NCBI GenBank assembly: GCA_035943995.1
Contig: DASZBS010000056.1
Location: forward strand, 1 to 64,000
Origin: Vulcanimicrobium sp035943995
GTDB lineage: Bacteria > Vulcanimicrobiota > Vulcanimicrobiia > Vulcanimicrobiales > Vulcanimicrobiaceae
DNA length: 64,000 nt
Reading direction: 5' to 3'
Each line of letters starts with the position of its first letter. Positions within the stretch are counted from its first letter, which is position 1. The notes below the pieces were generated by a model, which was given only the letters and a program-made list of their open reading frames with translations, had not been told where the DNA came from and made no database searches. The translations under genes and the position numbers were made by a program. This document shows, piece after piece, positions 26,658 through 34,192 of the stretch.

Positions 26658-27420
26658 AGCTTTCCAGCACCTCGTCGCGCAGATCGTTCCACATCGCCTG
26701 ATACAGCTCGGTGAAGCGCGGGTCGAACCGCACCTGCTCGATGTCGCGCGGCCGCGGCAGCGTCACGTCGTAGCGCGCCTTCACGCGCGCGGGTCCCGCC
26801 GTCATCACGACGACCTCGTCGGCAAGCGCGATCGCTTCTTCCAGATCGTGGGTGACGAAGATGACGGTCTTGCCCGAGCCTTGCCATAGGTTGAGCAGCT
26901 CGCCTTCCATGAGGTTGCGCGTCTGCACGTCGAGCGCGGAGAACGGCTCGTCCATCAGCAGGATCTCGGGATCGTACACGAGCGTCTGCGCCAGCGACAC
27001 GCGCTTGCGCATCCCGCCGGAGAGCTGGTGCGGGAAGAGCTTCTCGAAACCGCGCAGACCGACGCGGTCGATCCAATCCGCCGTGCGCGTGCGCGCGTCC
27101 TCACCGTGCACGCCGCGCAGTTGCAGCGGCAGCCGCACGTTGTCGCGCACGGTCTTCCACGGCAGCAGCGCATCGCGCTGAAACAGGAAGCCGACGCCGT
27201 CCGTGATCCCCGCGACGTCCTTGGCGCGCACGGTGATCGTGCCGCTCGACGGCCCGTCGAGCCCGGCGACGAGCGAGAGCGCGGTGGACTTCCCGCAGCC
27301 CGACGGCCCGACGAGCGCGACGAAGCGCTGCGGCGCGATCTCGAGCTCCACGCCGCGCAGGGCGGTGTAGCCCGACTCGAACGTCTTGGTGACGTCGCGG
27401 AACGCGATGATCGGCGCTAT
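26632..27420 (-). CDS. ABC transporter ATPase of the SsuB/TauB type, probable ATA start
   Basis: The 262-residue ATPase has Walker A GPSGCGKST (about 33-41), ABC signature LSGGM (about 130), Walker B ILLMDEPFSALD and the switch His in VTHDLEEA. There is no ATG, GTG or TTG near the conserved N-terminus (PIIAFRDVTKTF). The best start is ATA at 27420-27418, with GGAGG 6 nt before it and overlapping the CaiB stop as ATAG. It powers the importer encoded downstream. If the ATA is not used, the next in-frame GTG would remove the first beta strand. Confidence 0.9.
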   Translation of the reverse strand: MAPIIAFRDVTKTFESGYTALRGVELEIAPQRFVALVGPSGCGKSTALSLVAGLDGPSSGTITVRAKDVAGITDGVGFLFQRDALLPWKTVRDNVRLPLQLRGVHGEDARTRTADWIDRVGLRGFEKLFPHQLSGGMRKRVSLAQTLVYDPEILLMDEPFSALDVQTRNLMEGELLNLWQGSGKTVIFVTHDLEEAIALADEVVVMTAGPARVKARYDVTLPRPRDIEQVRFDPRFTELYQAMWNDLRDEVLESYARARRAG

Positions 27421-28583
27421 GGCGCGCCTCCGATCCCCAGCTCCGCGAGCACGGCGGCCGTGTCGGCGCCGACGGCGCGCGCGGCGTGATCGCTGACGGT
27501 CGGGTGCGCGCGAAAGCGCGGCACCGGCGCGGTCGTCGCGACGTGGTTCCCCGCGTCGTCGGGCAGCCGGCGCACGACGCCGCGCGCGCAAACGTGCTCG
27601 TCGGCGACGATGTCCGCGATCGAGGAGATCGGTCCCGCCGGAACGCCCGCCGCGGCGAGCAGGTGCGCGGCCTCGGCGGCGTCGAGCGATTGCGTCCAAC
27701 CCGCGATGAGCGCGTCGAGCTCCGCGGCGTTCTCAGCGCGCTCGCGGTTGCCGCGAAAGCGCGGCGCTTCGGCGAGCTCGGGACGTCCCATCGCCGCAAC
27801 GAAGCGCTTGAAGATGGAGTTCGCGTTCGCGCCGATGGCGATCCATTTTCCGTCGCGCGTCGGGTACACGTTCGACGGCACCGCGGAACCCATCAGGTTG
27901 CCGGACCGCTCGCGCACGAGGCCGAGCGCGTCGTACTCCGGGAGCATCCCCTGCGTCAGCGCGATGGACGATTCGAGGAGCGACACGTCGACGTAGTCGC
28001 CGACACCGTCGCGCTCGCGCGCGAACAGCGCCGCCTGCACGCCGGCGACGCAGTACAGCGCGGCGAGCTCGTCCGCCAACGAAAATCCGACCCGCACCGG
28101 CGGCCGGTCGGGGAATCCGGTCACGTAGCGCAGCCCGCTCATCGACTCGGCGATGTTGCCGAAACCGGCACGGTCGCGATACGGCCCGTCCTGGCCGTAG
28201 CCGCTGATCGACGCGTACACGATGCGCGGGTTCTCCGCGCGCAAGCTCTCGTAGCCGAGCCCCCACGCATCCAAGCGCCCGGGCCGAAAGTTCTCGATGA
28301 GCACGTCGCACTGCAGCGCGATCGCTCGCACCGTGGCGCGATCGTCCTCGTCGTGCAAGTCGAACTGGAGGAACCGCTTGTTGCGGTTGTGCGACTTGAA
28401 CCACCACGACGTCCCGTCGGGCGCCGACGCCCCCCATGTCCGCAGCATGTCGCCCTCGCCGGTCTCGACCTTGAGCACCTCGGCCCCGAGATCGGCCAAG
28501 AGCCGCCCGGCCGCCGGCCCGGCAACGGACGATCCCAGCTCCAACACGCGAATACCGCCAAGCGGCGCCCGATACGTGGTCAT
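27417..28583 (-). CDS. CaiB/BaiF (type III) CoA-transferase
   Basis: The 388-residue product has GIRVLELGSSVAGPAAGRLLADLGAEVLKVE at the N-terminus, the CDVLIENFRPG motif, and the catalytic-Asp region at FSLADELAALYC, all typical of family III CoA-transferases such as CaiB, BaiF and Frc. These move CoA between carboxylates through a ping-pong anhydride mechanism. The substrate is probably the ligand of the ABC importer it shares an operon with. Its start overlaps the VapC stub stop (ATGA) and its stop overlaps the ATPase start (ATAG). Confidence 0.93.
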   Translation of the reverse strand: MTTYRAPLGGIRVLELGSSVAGPAAGRLLADLGAEVLKVETGEGDMLRTWGASAPDGTSWWFKSHNRNKRFLQFDLHDEDDRATVRAIALQCDVLIENFRPGRLDAWGLGYESLRAENPRIVYASISGYGQDGPYRDRAGFGNIAESMSGLRYVTGFPDRPPVRVGFSLADELAALYCVAGVQAALFARERDGVGDYVDVSLLESSIALTQGMLPEYDALGLVRERSGNLMGSAVPSNVYPTRDGKWIAIGANANSIFKRFVAAMGRPELAEAPRFRGNRERAENAAELDALIAGWTQSLDAAEAAHLLAAAGVPAGPISSIADIVADEHVCARGVVRRLPDDAGNHVATTAPVPRFRAHPTVSDHAARAVGADTAAVLAELGIGGAP

Positions 28584-28652
28584 ACCGTAACGAGATCGAC
28601 GTCGTACATCGAGAGACGACGGTCGGCCGTGATCAACTGAAACCCTTCTCCC
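28580..28652 (-). pseudogene. 3' remnant of a VapC PIN-domain toxin
   Basis: Directly after the antitoxin gene, in another frame, the DNA reads GFQLITADRRLSMYDVDLVTV and then a stop, which matches the C-terminal end of VapC toxins (LxTADRRLxxY). No earlier part of a PIN domain is present: the first roughly 100 codons are missing, so only the stub survives. The stop overlaps the CaiB start (ATGA). Seen directly; the deletion is inferred from the missing body. Confidence 0.75.
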
Positions 28653-28895
28653 TCACGTGAAATGGCGTAGGATCTCGGGTGGCAGAGGATCGTCGAAGTC
28701 ATCCGGTACCTCGAACCGGCCGCGGTCGATTCCTAACCCGCGATTCGGATATCGCTCGGCAGGGCGATTCTCCAAACGCACGAGCTTCGCGACGGGGTGT
28801 CCATGCCGCACGATGAGGAGCTCTTCGCCGCCGTCCATCGAGTCGACGAGCAGCGAAAGCTTGGCCTCCGCCTCGACGATGTCTACCGTATCCAT
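28653..28895 (-). CDS. Phd/YefM-type antitoxin (VapB partner)
   Basis: The 80-residue product (start ATG at 28895) begins MDTVDIVEAEAKLSLLVDSMDGGE, the Phd N-terminal dimer and DNA-binding form, and ends FEVPDDFDDPLPPEILRHFT, the tail typical of antitoxins that neutralise VapC. The toxin itself is only a short remnant downstream, so the antitoxin is an orphan that may still repress its own promoter or protect against a VapC elsewhere. It lies divergently upstream of deoC (52 bp between starts). Confidence 0.88.
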   Translation of the reverse strand: MDTVDIVEAEAKLSLLVDSMDGGEELLIVRHGHPVAKLVRLENRPAERYPNRGLGIDRGRFEVPDDFDDPLPPEILRHFT

Positions 28896-28946
28896 GCGGC
28901 GAGGATAGCGAAGGTGACCAGCGTTGGTCAACTCGAACCGAACCCC

Positions 28947-29837
28947 ATGCCCCTTCTCCTTTCGCCCTCGTCGCCGACCGTCGATGCGGTGATGCTCGAA
29001 GCTCGTGCGTCGGGCTTCGCCAAGCGATCGATCAAGAATGAAGCGAAGCTCGCCGCGATCGACCTCGCGATCCGCTGCATCGACCTGACCACGCTCGAAG
29101 GCCGCGACACGCCTGGGCGCGTGCGCTCGCTGTGCGCGAAGGCCGCCTATCCCGCGCCGGGCGCGCCGCGCGTCGCCGCGGTATGCGTGTATCCGAACCT
29201 CGTCGCGGTCGCGAAGGAAGCGTTGTGCGGGACGGGCGTGAAGGTCGCTTCGGTCGCGACCGCGTTTCCCAGCGGGCTCTCGTCGCTCGACGTCAAGCTG
29301 CGCGACACCGAAGCGGCGCTCGAGTCCGGTGCGGACGAGATCGACATGGTGATCGATCGCGGCGCGTTTCTCGCCGGCCAGGAGTCGCACGTGTTCGCCG
29401 AGATCGCCGCCGTGAAGAAACTCTGCGGCGAGATCCATCTCAAAGCAATCCTGGAGACGGGCGAGCTCGGCTCGTACGACGCGACACGCCGCGCGAGCGA
29501 TCTCGCGCTCGAAGCGGGCGCCGACGTCATCAAGACGTCCACCGGTAAGATCGGCACGTCCGCGACGCTCGCCACGGCGCTCGTGATGGCGGAAGCGATC
29601 CGCGATTTTGAGCGCCGCACCGGCGAGCGGCGCGGTCTTAAGGTCGCAGGCGGCGTCCGCAACACAAAAGCCGCGATCGCGTACCTCGTGCTGCTCGACG
29701 AAACGCTCGGCGATCCGTGGCTGTCGCCGGACCTGTTTCGGATCGGCGCGAGCGCGTTGCTCGACGATCTGCTGCTCCAGCGCCAGAAGCTCGCGACAGG
29801 CCGCTACGGCTCGTTAGACTACATCGCCAAAGATTAA
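28947..29837 (+). CDS. deoC: Deoxyribose-phosphate aldolase
   Basis: The 296-residue protein, started at ATG 28947, has IRCIDLTTLEGRDT near the N-terminus, the Schiff-base Lys196 in VIKTSTGKIG, and GLKVAGGVRNTKAAI with the second lysine. It cleaves 2-deoxyribose-5-phosphate to acetaldehyde and glyceraldehyde-3-phosphate. In Actinobacteria and others it is often followed directly by aldehyde dehydrogenases that oxidise the acetaldehyde; here the first of these comes 2.85 kb later, after the inserted cassette. Confidence 0.95.
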   Translation: MPLLLSPSSPTVDAVMLEARASGFAKRSIKNEAKLAAIDLAIRCIDLTTLEGRDTPGRVRSLCAKAAYPAPGAPRVAAVCVYPNLVAVAKEALCGTGVKVASVATAFPSGLSSLDVKLRDTEAALESGADEIDMVIDRGAFLAGQESHVFAEIAAVKKLCGEIHLKAILETGELGSYDATRRASDLALEAGADVIKTSTGKIGTSATLATALVMAEAIRDFERRTGERRGLKVAGGVRNTKAAIAYLVLLDETLGDPWLSPDLFRIGASALLDDLLLQRQKLATGRYGSLDYIAKD

Positions 29838-30012
29838 CCGTGAAGGCTGGCGATCTGCTCTCCGCGCCGTGAAGACCACCACCGTCGATCCAGTACTGTC
29901 CGGGCGCTGAAAGGCGAAACTGCTGAAACTCACCCGAGAATGTCACGCATAGACTTCTGGAGCCAAGACTTATCGCCCTATCGAAACCGGCATGACAAAG
30001 CAGTGTGAACAA

Positions 30013-30756
30013 TCACAATGTAAGGATTACATTCTCGACAAGATCGCGAATATATTCTTCGGCGGTAACGTCGCGCACCGCTAGACGCGAGGGATGAGCA
30101 AGAGCATTACGTCGATCTAGCTTTTCCTTCAAGACCTTGTATACTCCGCTCGGGATCAGGCGCCCGCTTCGCGTAATGGTTAATATTTGTTCCTCGCGCA
30201 GATATGAGAAGTCGTCGACGCTGCCGATCGTGATGTTTGCTTTCGGGAACGTCTGCCGAAGCTGAGCATTGAAAGCGACGATATGGCTCCGATAGATCCA
30301 TTGAAGTAGGCAGTAAAACGCTAAATTCCATGCCATCAATATCGCGGCTCGATATGCACCGTTGGAAAAACATACGAGTGTTTCATCTAGGTAAGCGCGC
30401 TGAGAGGGATCATCAATCGTACCGCTAAGTTCGTCTAGATGCCGATTAACAACCGAGCGCGAAGACGTGGTTCCAAACAATTCGTCGTAGGCTTTTAGGA
30501 AACTGCGCTCCAATCGAAATCCGCCGTTTTCGTGAATCAGTTCTGGCGAATCGCGAATAGTCATTGCGCGCAAGAATGGTGCTATCGCTGATGGCTTCTT
30601 TACACGCATCGCCTCGAAGCACCCAGCTATGTCGTCGGCTGTGAACGGCTCCCGTTTTTCAACACTGCCTATGAACCATGCGAACAACCGGATCTTATCC
30701 GCGTACCGCCATGCGCCAAAGTCGTCGGTGCGGCGCACAATTTCTTCGAGCAGCAT
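30013..30756 (-). CDS. HEPN-motif protein with N-terminal winged-helix-like domain, candidate RNase effector
   Basis: The 247-residue product has an N-terminal half (about 15-95) like a winged helix (FTADDIAGCFEAMRVKKPSAIAPFLRAM, then LIHENGGFRLERSFLKAYDELFG) and an alpha-helical C-terminal half beginning FSNGAYRAAILMAWNLAFYCLLQWIY. Near the end RRNALAHP supplies the R216-N217-x3-H221 signature of HEPN ribonucleases. HEPN proteins of this kind act as toxins or abortive-infection effectors. It is the last gene of a four-gene, visibly A+T-richer operon, 3 bp after the preceding stop. Activity is inferred from the motif only. Confidence 0.72.
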   Translation of the reverse strand: MLLEEIVRRTDDFGAWRYADKIRLFAWFIGSVEKREPFTADDIAGCFEAMRVKKPSAIAPFLRAMTIRDSPELIHENGGFRLERSFLKAYDELFGTTSSRSVVNRHLDELSGTIDDPSQRAYLDETLVCFSNGAYRAAILMAWNLAFYCLLQWIYRSHIVAFNAQLRQTFPKANITIGSVDDFSYLREEQILTITRSGRLIPSGVYKVLKEKLDRRNALAHPSRLAVRDVTAEEYIRDLVENVILTL

Positions 30757-30759
30757 CTC

Positions 30760-31377
30760 CTAGGGAGTGCGGCCAGCGAGCTTCTTTAGCACCTGAACAA
30801 GTTCGCGTTCTCCATCTGGTGTAAGACGGCGACGAGTCTCGTTGTCTGTAAAAGAATTGCTAAACAACCCTTTCATTTCGCGAAGCGTTGTCGCAAAATT
30901 TCCGTCGTCGTAACATTGCTCAGCCTTGCATGTATCTCGGATTTCCGCCTTGGAAACAGAAAACTCGCCGTCAATAATACCGTGGCGAAACGCAAGTAAT
31001 AGTGCCCAGTCGGTCGTCGCTCGTGCTTTCGGCTTGATCGGAGGATGACGGAAAAAGGTTAACTCGCCTGCGTCTACCATCGCTAGTTCCTCCACGATGC
31101 CGTCGTCCAGGCCATACCGCATGAAAAAGCCCTTCAGGGCCGGATTCCGCGATTTTTCAGCAGAGTGCTCGGTGTGGACCACCGCGCGCTGCGTCGCGAC
31201 GGGAATTGACCCGCTCGCCTGCGCCGGGGCGCCTACAACATTCGCTTGTGGTCCGTTGGTCATGAGGTCGCGCACCAGTGCTTCGTACGTTGCAATTCGG
31301 TATCGATCGGGTAGTGTTTCTGCGAATTCAATAGCCTCGCCGACATAGCTCTTTAACTCTTGCGACAGGGTCGACAT
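30760..31377 (-). CDS. Winged-helix-like protein of the HEPN cassette, unknown function
   Basis: The 205-residue protein has an N-terminal helical block (SYVGEAIEFAETLPDRYRIATYEALVRDLMTNG) also present in a variant form in the gene upstream, then a disordered-looking stretch (about 40-75), then a C-terminal domain with helix-turn-helix character (SVSKAEIRDTCKAEQCYDDGNFATTLREMK and RRRLTPDGERELVQVLKKLAG). The layout suggests paralogous subunits that bind each other through the shared N-terminal block. Function not recognised. It is packed 3 bp before the HEPN gene. Confidence 0.7.
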   Translation of the reverse strand: MSTLSQELKSYVGEAIEFAETLPDRYRIATYEALVRDLMTNGPQANVVGAPAQASGSIPVATQRAVVHTEHSAEKSRNPALKGFFMRYGLDDGIVEELAMVDAGELTFFRHPPIKPKARATTDWALLLAFRHGIIDGEFSVSKAEIRDTCKAEQCYDDGNFATTLREMKGLFSNSFTDNETRRRLTPDGERELVQVLKKLAGRTP

Positions 31378-31378
31378 T

Positions 31379-31840
31379 CTAATTGGATCCTTGAAGTTCG
31401 CTCAGACCCTGATTGCTGAGCGCGATGCGAACGCGACGACCATCACGCCCGTGCTCTAGTAGCACACCGCGGCGAATCAGCTTGCTCACATCTCGCGAGA
31501 TGTTACCAGGTGGCTTCACCCGATACCGCTTGAAGATCGCCGGAAGGTCGGAAAGCAGCGCTTCACCGCCTCGCTCGAGTTCAAGAATACGAACGGCAGC
31601 AAGAATACGCCGGTCGTATGCGTCGGCCGTAACGAGAATCTGGGCGAGCGCGTCGAGTTCCAGCGATTCGCCATCGCGGGAGCCGGGATGCTTCGCTGGT
31701 TTCAAGGACGGGTCTTCGCGTACCGTACCATTGTGCAGGAGCGCATGTCTCAGGAGCACGGCAAAGGCCGGCTCTCTGTAACGTTCCGGAACTGAGTCGG
31801 CGAGGCGCACGCACTCATCGATGATTTCGGCTTCAATCAT
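31379..31840 (-). CDS. Short winged-helix-like protein of the HEPN cassette
   Basis: The 153-residue protein begins DECVRLADSVPERYREPAFAVLLRHALLHNG, homologous in pattern to the N-terminal block of the next gene, and continues with a winged-helix-like part (ALLSDLPAIFKRYRVKPPGNISRDVSKLIRRGVLLEHG, then RRVRIALSNQGLSEL). Its start overlaps the 125-residue gene by ATGA, and it lies 1 bp before the 205-residue gene. It probably works in a complex with the cassette's other proteins; this is inference from gene order and shared blocks. Confidence 0.7.
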   Translation of the reverse strand: MIEAEIIDECVRLADSVPERYREPAFAVLLRHALLHNGTVREDPSLKPAKHPGSRDGESLELDALAQILVTADAYDRRILAAVRILELERGGEALLSDLPAIFKRYRVKPPGNISRDVSKLIRRGVLLEHGRDGRRVRIALSNQGLSELQGSN

Positions 31841-32214
31841 ATCGTCAATGCTTTCCTTACGTCCGCGATCGCATATGCAGGTACCTCATAGCGACCATCT
31901 TCCGACCGAACCAGACGTCGTGACGCAAGCTCACGGAGGGCGGGCCGAAGCGTACCTCCCGGAATCCCAGTTAGCGTCTCGATTTCTTTAGGAGCGATGC
32001 CTTTTTCTGAACGATGTCCCAATCGATGGAGCGCTGCGCCGCCCAAGATTCCGATCAATGCGCGGGAGCGAACGCTGAGCCTAACGGCGTCCGCCTTGAA
32101 GACAATCCCGCCTGTTGTGGTGAGCTGTATCCAGTCGCGCAATAATTCCGCCAGGATCGCGTCGTGCATCGCGGATTCGTCCACCACGAGGCTCTGAAGA
32201 GGCGACTGCTCCAT
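31837..32214 (-). CDS. Winged-helix DNA-binding protein, probable regulator of the HEPN cassette
   Basis: The 125-residue protein has a C-terminal winged helix (IAPKEIETLTGIPGGTLRPALRELASRRLVRSEDGRYEVPAYAI). It is the first gene of the cassette, and its promoter (TATAAT) lies inside a TAAGGGT/ACCCTTA dyad, so autoregulation is likely. The Shine-Dalgarno GGAG sits 8 nt before the ATG. It may be the DNA-sensing or repressor part of a toxin-antitoxin-like or defence system. Confidence 0.72.
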   Translation of the reverse strand: MEQSPLQSLVVDESAMHDAILAELLRDWIQLTTTGGIVFKADAVRLSVRSRALIGILGGAALHRLGHRSEKGIAPKEIETLTGIPGGTLRPALRELASRRLVRSEDGRYEVPAYAIADVRKALTI

Positions 32215-32226
32215 TGGCTTCTCCTA

Positions 32227-32253
32227 TAAGGGTAAATTTATTATACACCCTTA
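32227..32253 (-). promoter_or_regulatory. Promoter with embedded operator dyad for the HEPN cassette
   Basis: On the minus strand the sequence has a perfect -10 box TATAAT at 32245-32240, and the two 7-bp half-sites TAAGGGT (32227-32233) and ACCCTTA (32247-32253) form an inverted repeat around it with a 13-bp spacer. GGAG and an ATG follow. A repressor sitting on the half-sites would block the promoter. A TTGACT further upstream is too close to be the -35 element. Confidence 0.65.
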
Positions 32254-32376
32254 GTCAAGACACCGTGCACTGCTCTAGGAGGAGCCCCTCAGGATTGCCG
32301 ATGGCCCGTGCCTGCCACGCGCTCGAGGTGCTCCAGAAGTGTCTCCGGGGGCCGGTAATCCATTAGATACTGTACC

Positions 32377-32429
32377 AACGCGTCGCCAGCGCGTCGCGCA
32401 TCGACGTCGGTGGCCGGCCGATCGCGTTG
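32377..32429 (+). repeat. Left arm of a 53-bp near-perfect inverted repeat
   Basis: The 53 bases match the reverse complement of 32575-32627 at 52 of 53 positions (the only mismatch is C32405 against position 32599). The pair flanks a 145-bp, more A+T-rich segment (32430-32574). It lies in the gene-free 474 bp between the HEPN cassette promoter and the aldehyde dehydrogenase gene. It could be the terminal repeats of a small MITE-like element or the boundary of an invertible segment. Confidence 0.85.
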
Positions 32430-32574
32430 TGGCGCTCTCGTCTACTCGTCTGCATAAGACTCGTTCGCCTACCTATGGTGTAGTCGAATTAACTCGGTGA
32501 TTGTTATTCTTTCAGGCCTAAACGTTTCATGAGTATTAAACGCGTCGTATATCCAGGGTTACCGTAGAGCGCTG
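32430..32574. other. 145-bp A+T-richer segment between the inverted-repeat arms, no gene seen
   Basis: This central segment has no open reading frame of note and a lower G+C look than its flanks. Weak promoter-like patches are present, but none has well-spaced -35 and -10 boxes that could be called with confidence. If the arms serve as recombination sites, this piece could be the invertible core. The rest of the 32254-32376 stretch also holds no recognisable gene. Confidence 0.55.
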
Positions 32575-32627
32575 CAACGCGATCGGCCGGCCACCGACCT
32601 CGATGCGCGACGCGCTGGCGACGCGTT
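32575..32627 (-). repeat. Right arm of the 53-bp inverted repeat
   Basis: Reverse-complement partner of 32377-32429 (52 of 53 identical). It ends about 60 bp before the aldehyde dehydrogenase ATG, so it is part of that gene's leader. The outer flanks of the arms do not show a clear target-site duplication. Confidence 0.85.
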
Positions 32628-32688
32628 CGCGACTGGCTCTCCCGGCGGGCAGCTGGGGGACTGCACCTGCGCGGGCGAATCCCCCGGC

Positions 32689-34122
32689 ATGGCTCTCGCC
32701 TACGCCCCCTCGCTCGAGACCTCGCCGGTCCGGATCGCTTCGAAGTACGACCACTTCATCGGCGGCCGCTGGGTGCCGTCGTCGAGGGGCGAGACGTTCG
32801 CGACCGTCAACCCCGCCACCGAGGTCGAGCTCGCCCAGGTCGCCGCCGGCACGGCCGAGGACGTCGACCGTGCGGTCGCCGCCGCCCGCGAGGCCTACGA
32901 AAAGTACTGGCGCCCCATGCGGCCTGCCGACCGCGCAAAGTACGTCTACCGCATCGCGCGGGCCATCACCGAACGCTCGCGCGAGCTCGCCGTGCTCGAA
33001 ACGAAGGACGGCGGCAAGCCCATCAAGGAGTCGCGCGACTTCGACGTCGTGCAGGCCGCAGCGAACTTCTTCTACTTCGCCGGCTGGGCCGACAAGCTGC
33101 GCTACGCGATCAGCGGCGTCACCGACCCGGGACCGCTGGGCGTCGTCGGCTCGATCGTGCCGTGGAACTTCCCGCTCTTGATGGCGGCGTGGAAGATCGC
33201 GCCGGCGCTCGCGTGCGGCAACACGGTCGTGCTCAAGCCCGCCGAGACGACGCCGCTCACCGCGCTGCTGCTCGCGGAGATCTGCGAAGAGGCCGAGCTG
33301 CCGCCCGGCGTCGTCAACGTGATCACGGGCGACGGCCGCACCGGTGCAGCGCTCGTCGCACACCCGGGCGTCGACAAGATCGCGTTCACCGGCTCGACCG
33401 AGGTCGGCAAGCTCATCCAGAAAACGCTTGCGGGGACGCGCAAGCACGTCACGCTCGAGCTCGGCGGGAAGGCAGCGAACATCGTGTTCGCCGACGCGCC
33501 GCTCGATCAAGCGATCGAAGGCGTCGTCAACGGCATCTACTTCAACCAAGGCCACGTGTGCTGCGCGGGCTCGCGGCTGTTGGTGCAAGAGAACGTGCAC
33601 GACGAGGTCGTCGACAAGCTCAAAGCGCGCATCGAGACGCTGCGGCTGGGCGACCCGCTCGACAAGAATACGGATATCGGCGCGATCAACTCCGCCGCGC
33701 AGCACGCGAAGATCGGCGAGCTGATCGAAAGCGGCGTGGCCGAAGGTGCCGTGCTCTACCAGCAGTCGTGCGCGCTGCCGGAGCGCGGTTACTTCCATCG
33801 CGCGGCGTTCTTCACGGGCGTGTCGCAGTCGCATCGCATCGCGCGCGAAGAGATCTTCGGGCCGGTGCTGTCGATCATGACGTTCCGGACCGCCGACGAA
33901 GCGATCGAGAAAGCGAACAACACGCCGTACGGGCTGTCGGCCGGCGTGTGGACCGATAAAGGCGCGAAGTCGATGTACGTCGCGCAGCGTTTGCAAGCAG
34001 GTGTGGTGTGGTGCTCGACGTTCAACCAATTCGATCCCAGCTCGCCGTTCGGCGGCTACCGCGAATCGGGGTTCGGCCGGGAGGGCGGCGTCGCCGGGCT
34101 GCGCTCGTATCTGGCGGGCTAG
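32689..34122 (+). CDS. NAD(P)-dependent aldehyde dehydrogenase
   Basis: The 477-residue protein has NPATE near the N-terminus, the general-base Glu257 in LELGGK, and the nucleophile Cys291 in FNQGHVCCAGSR, all intact. It oxidises an aldehyde to the acid with NAD(P). In many genomes a relative of this gene follows deoC and removes acetaldehyde from deoxyribose breakdown; here a cassette separates them. A non-catalytic partner of the same family lies at 51273. No good Shine-Dalgarno is visible upstream of the ATG. Confidence 0.95.
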   Translation: MALAYAPSLETSPVRIASKYDHFIGGRWVPSSRGETFATVNPATEVELAQVAAGTAEDVDRAVAAAREAYEKYWRPMRPADRAKYVYRIARAITERSRELAVLETKDGGKPIKESRDFDVVQAAANFFYFAGWADKLRYAISGVTDPGPLGVVGSIVPWNFPLLMAAWKIAPALACGNTVVLKPAETTPLTALLLAEICEEAELPPGVVNVITGDGRTGAALVAHPGVDKIAFTGSTEVGKLIQKTLAGTRKHVTLELGGKAANIVFADAPLDQAIEGVVNGIYFNQGHVCCAGSRLLVQENVHDEVVDKLKARIETLRLGDPLDKNTDIGAINSAAQHAKIGELIESGVAEGAVLYQQSCALPERGYFHRAAFFTGVSQSHRIAREEIFGPVLSIMTFRTADEAIEKANNTPYGLSAGVWTDKGAKSMYVAQRLQAGVVWCSTFNQFDPSSPFGGYRESGFGREGGVAGLRSYLAG

Positions 34123-34192
34123 CTCCGGCTGGGCCGAATCGCTCGCTCGCTCTCCTGTGAAACCCTGGGTCGCCGGCCGAAGCTGATCCGGA

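Noticed and set aside
28797..28946. Earlier start for deoC at 28797
   Set aside because: It overlaps the divergent antitoxin gene and adds 50 residues absent from the family.
32250..32275. TTGACT as -35 box for the HEPN cassette promoter
   Set aside because: It is 7 bp from TATAAT, far less than the needed 16-18 bp; the -35 element stays unassigned.
34123..34192. CTCCGG/CCGGAG inverted pair between ALDH and GGDEF-EAL genes as terminator
   Set aside because: The arms are short and far apart (about 60 nt), with no T-run.
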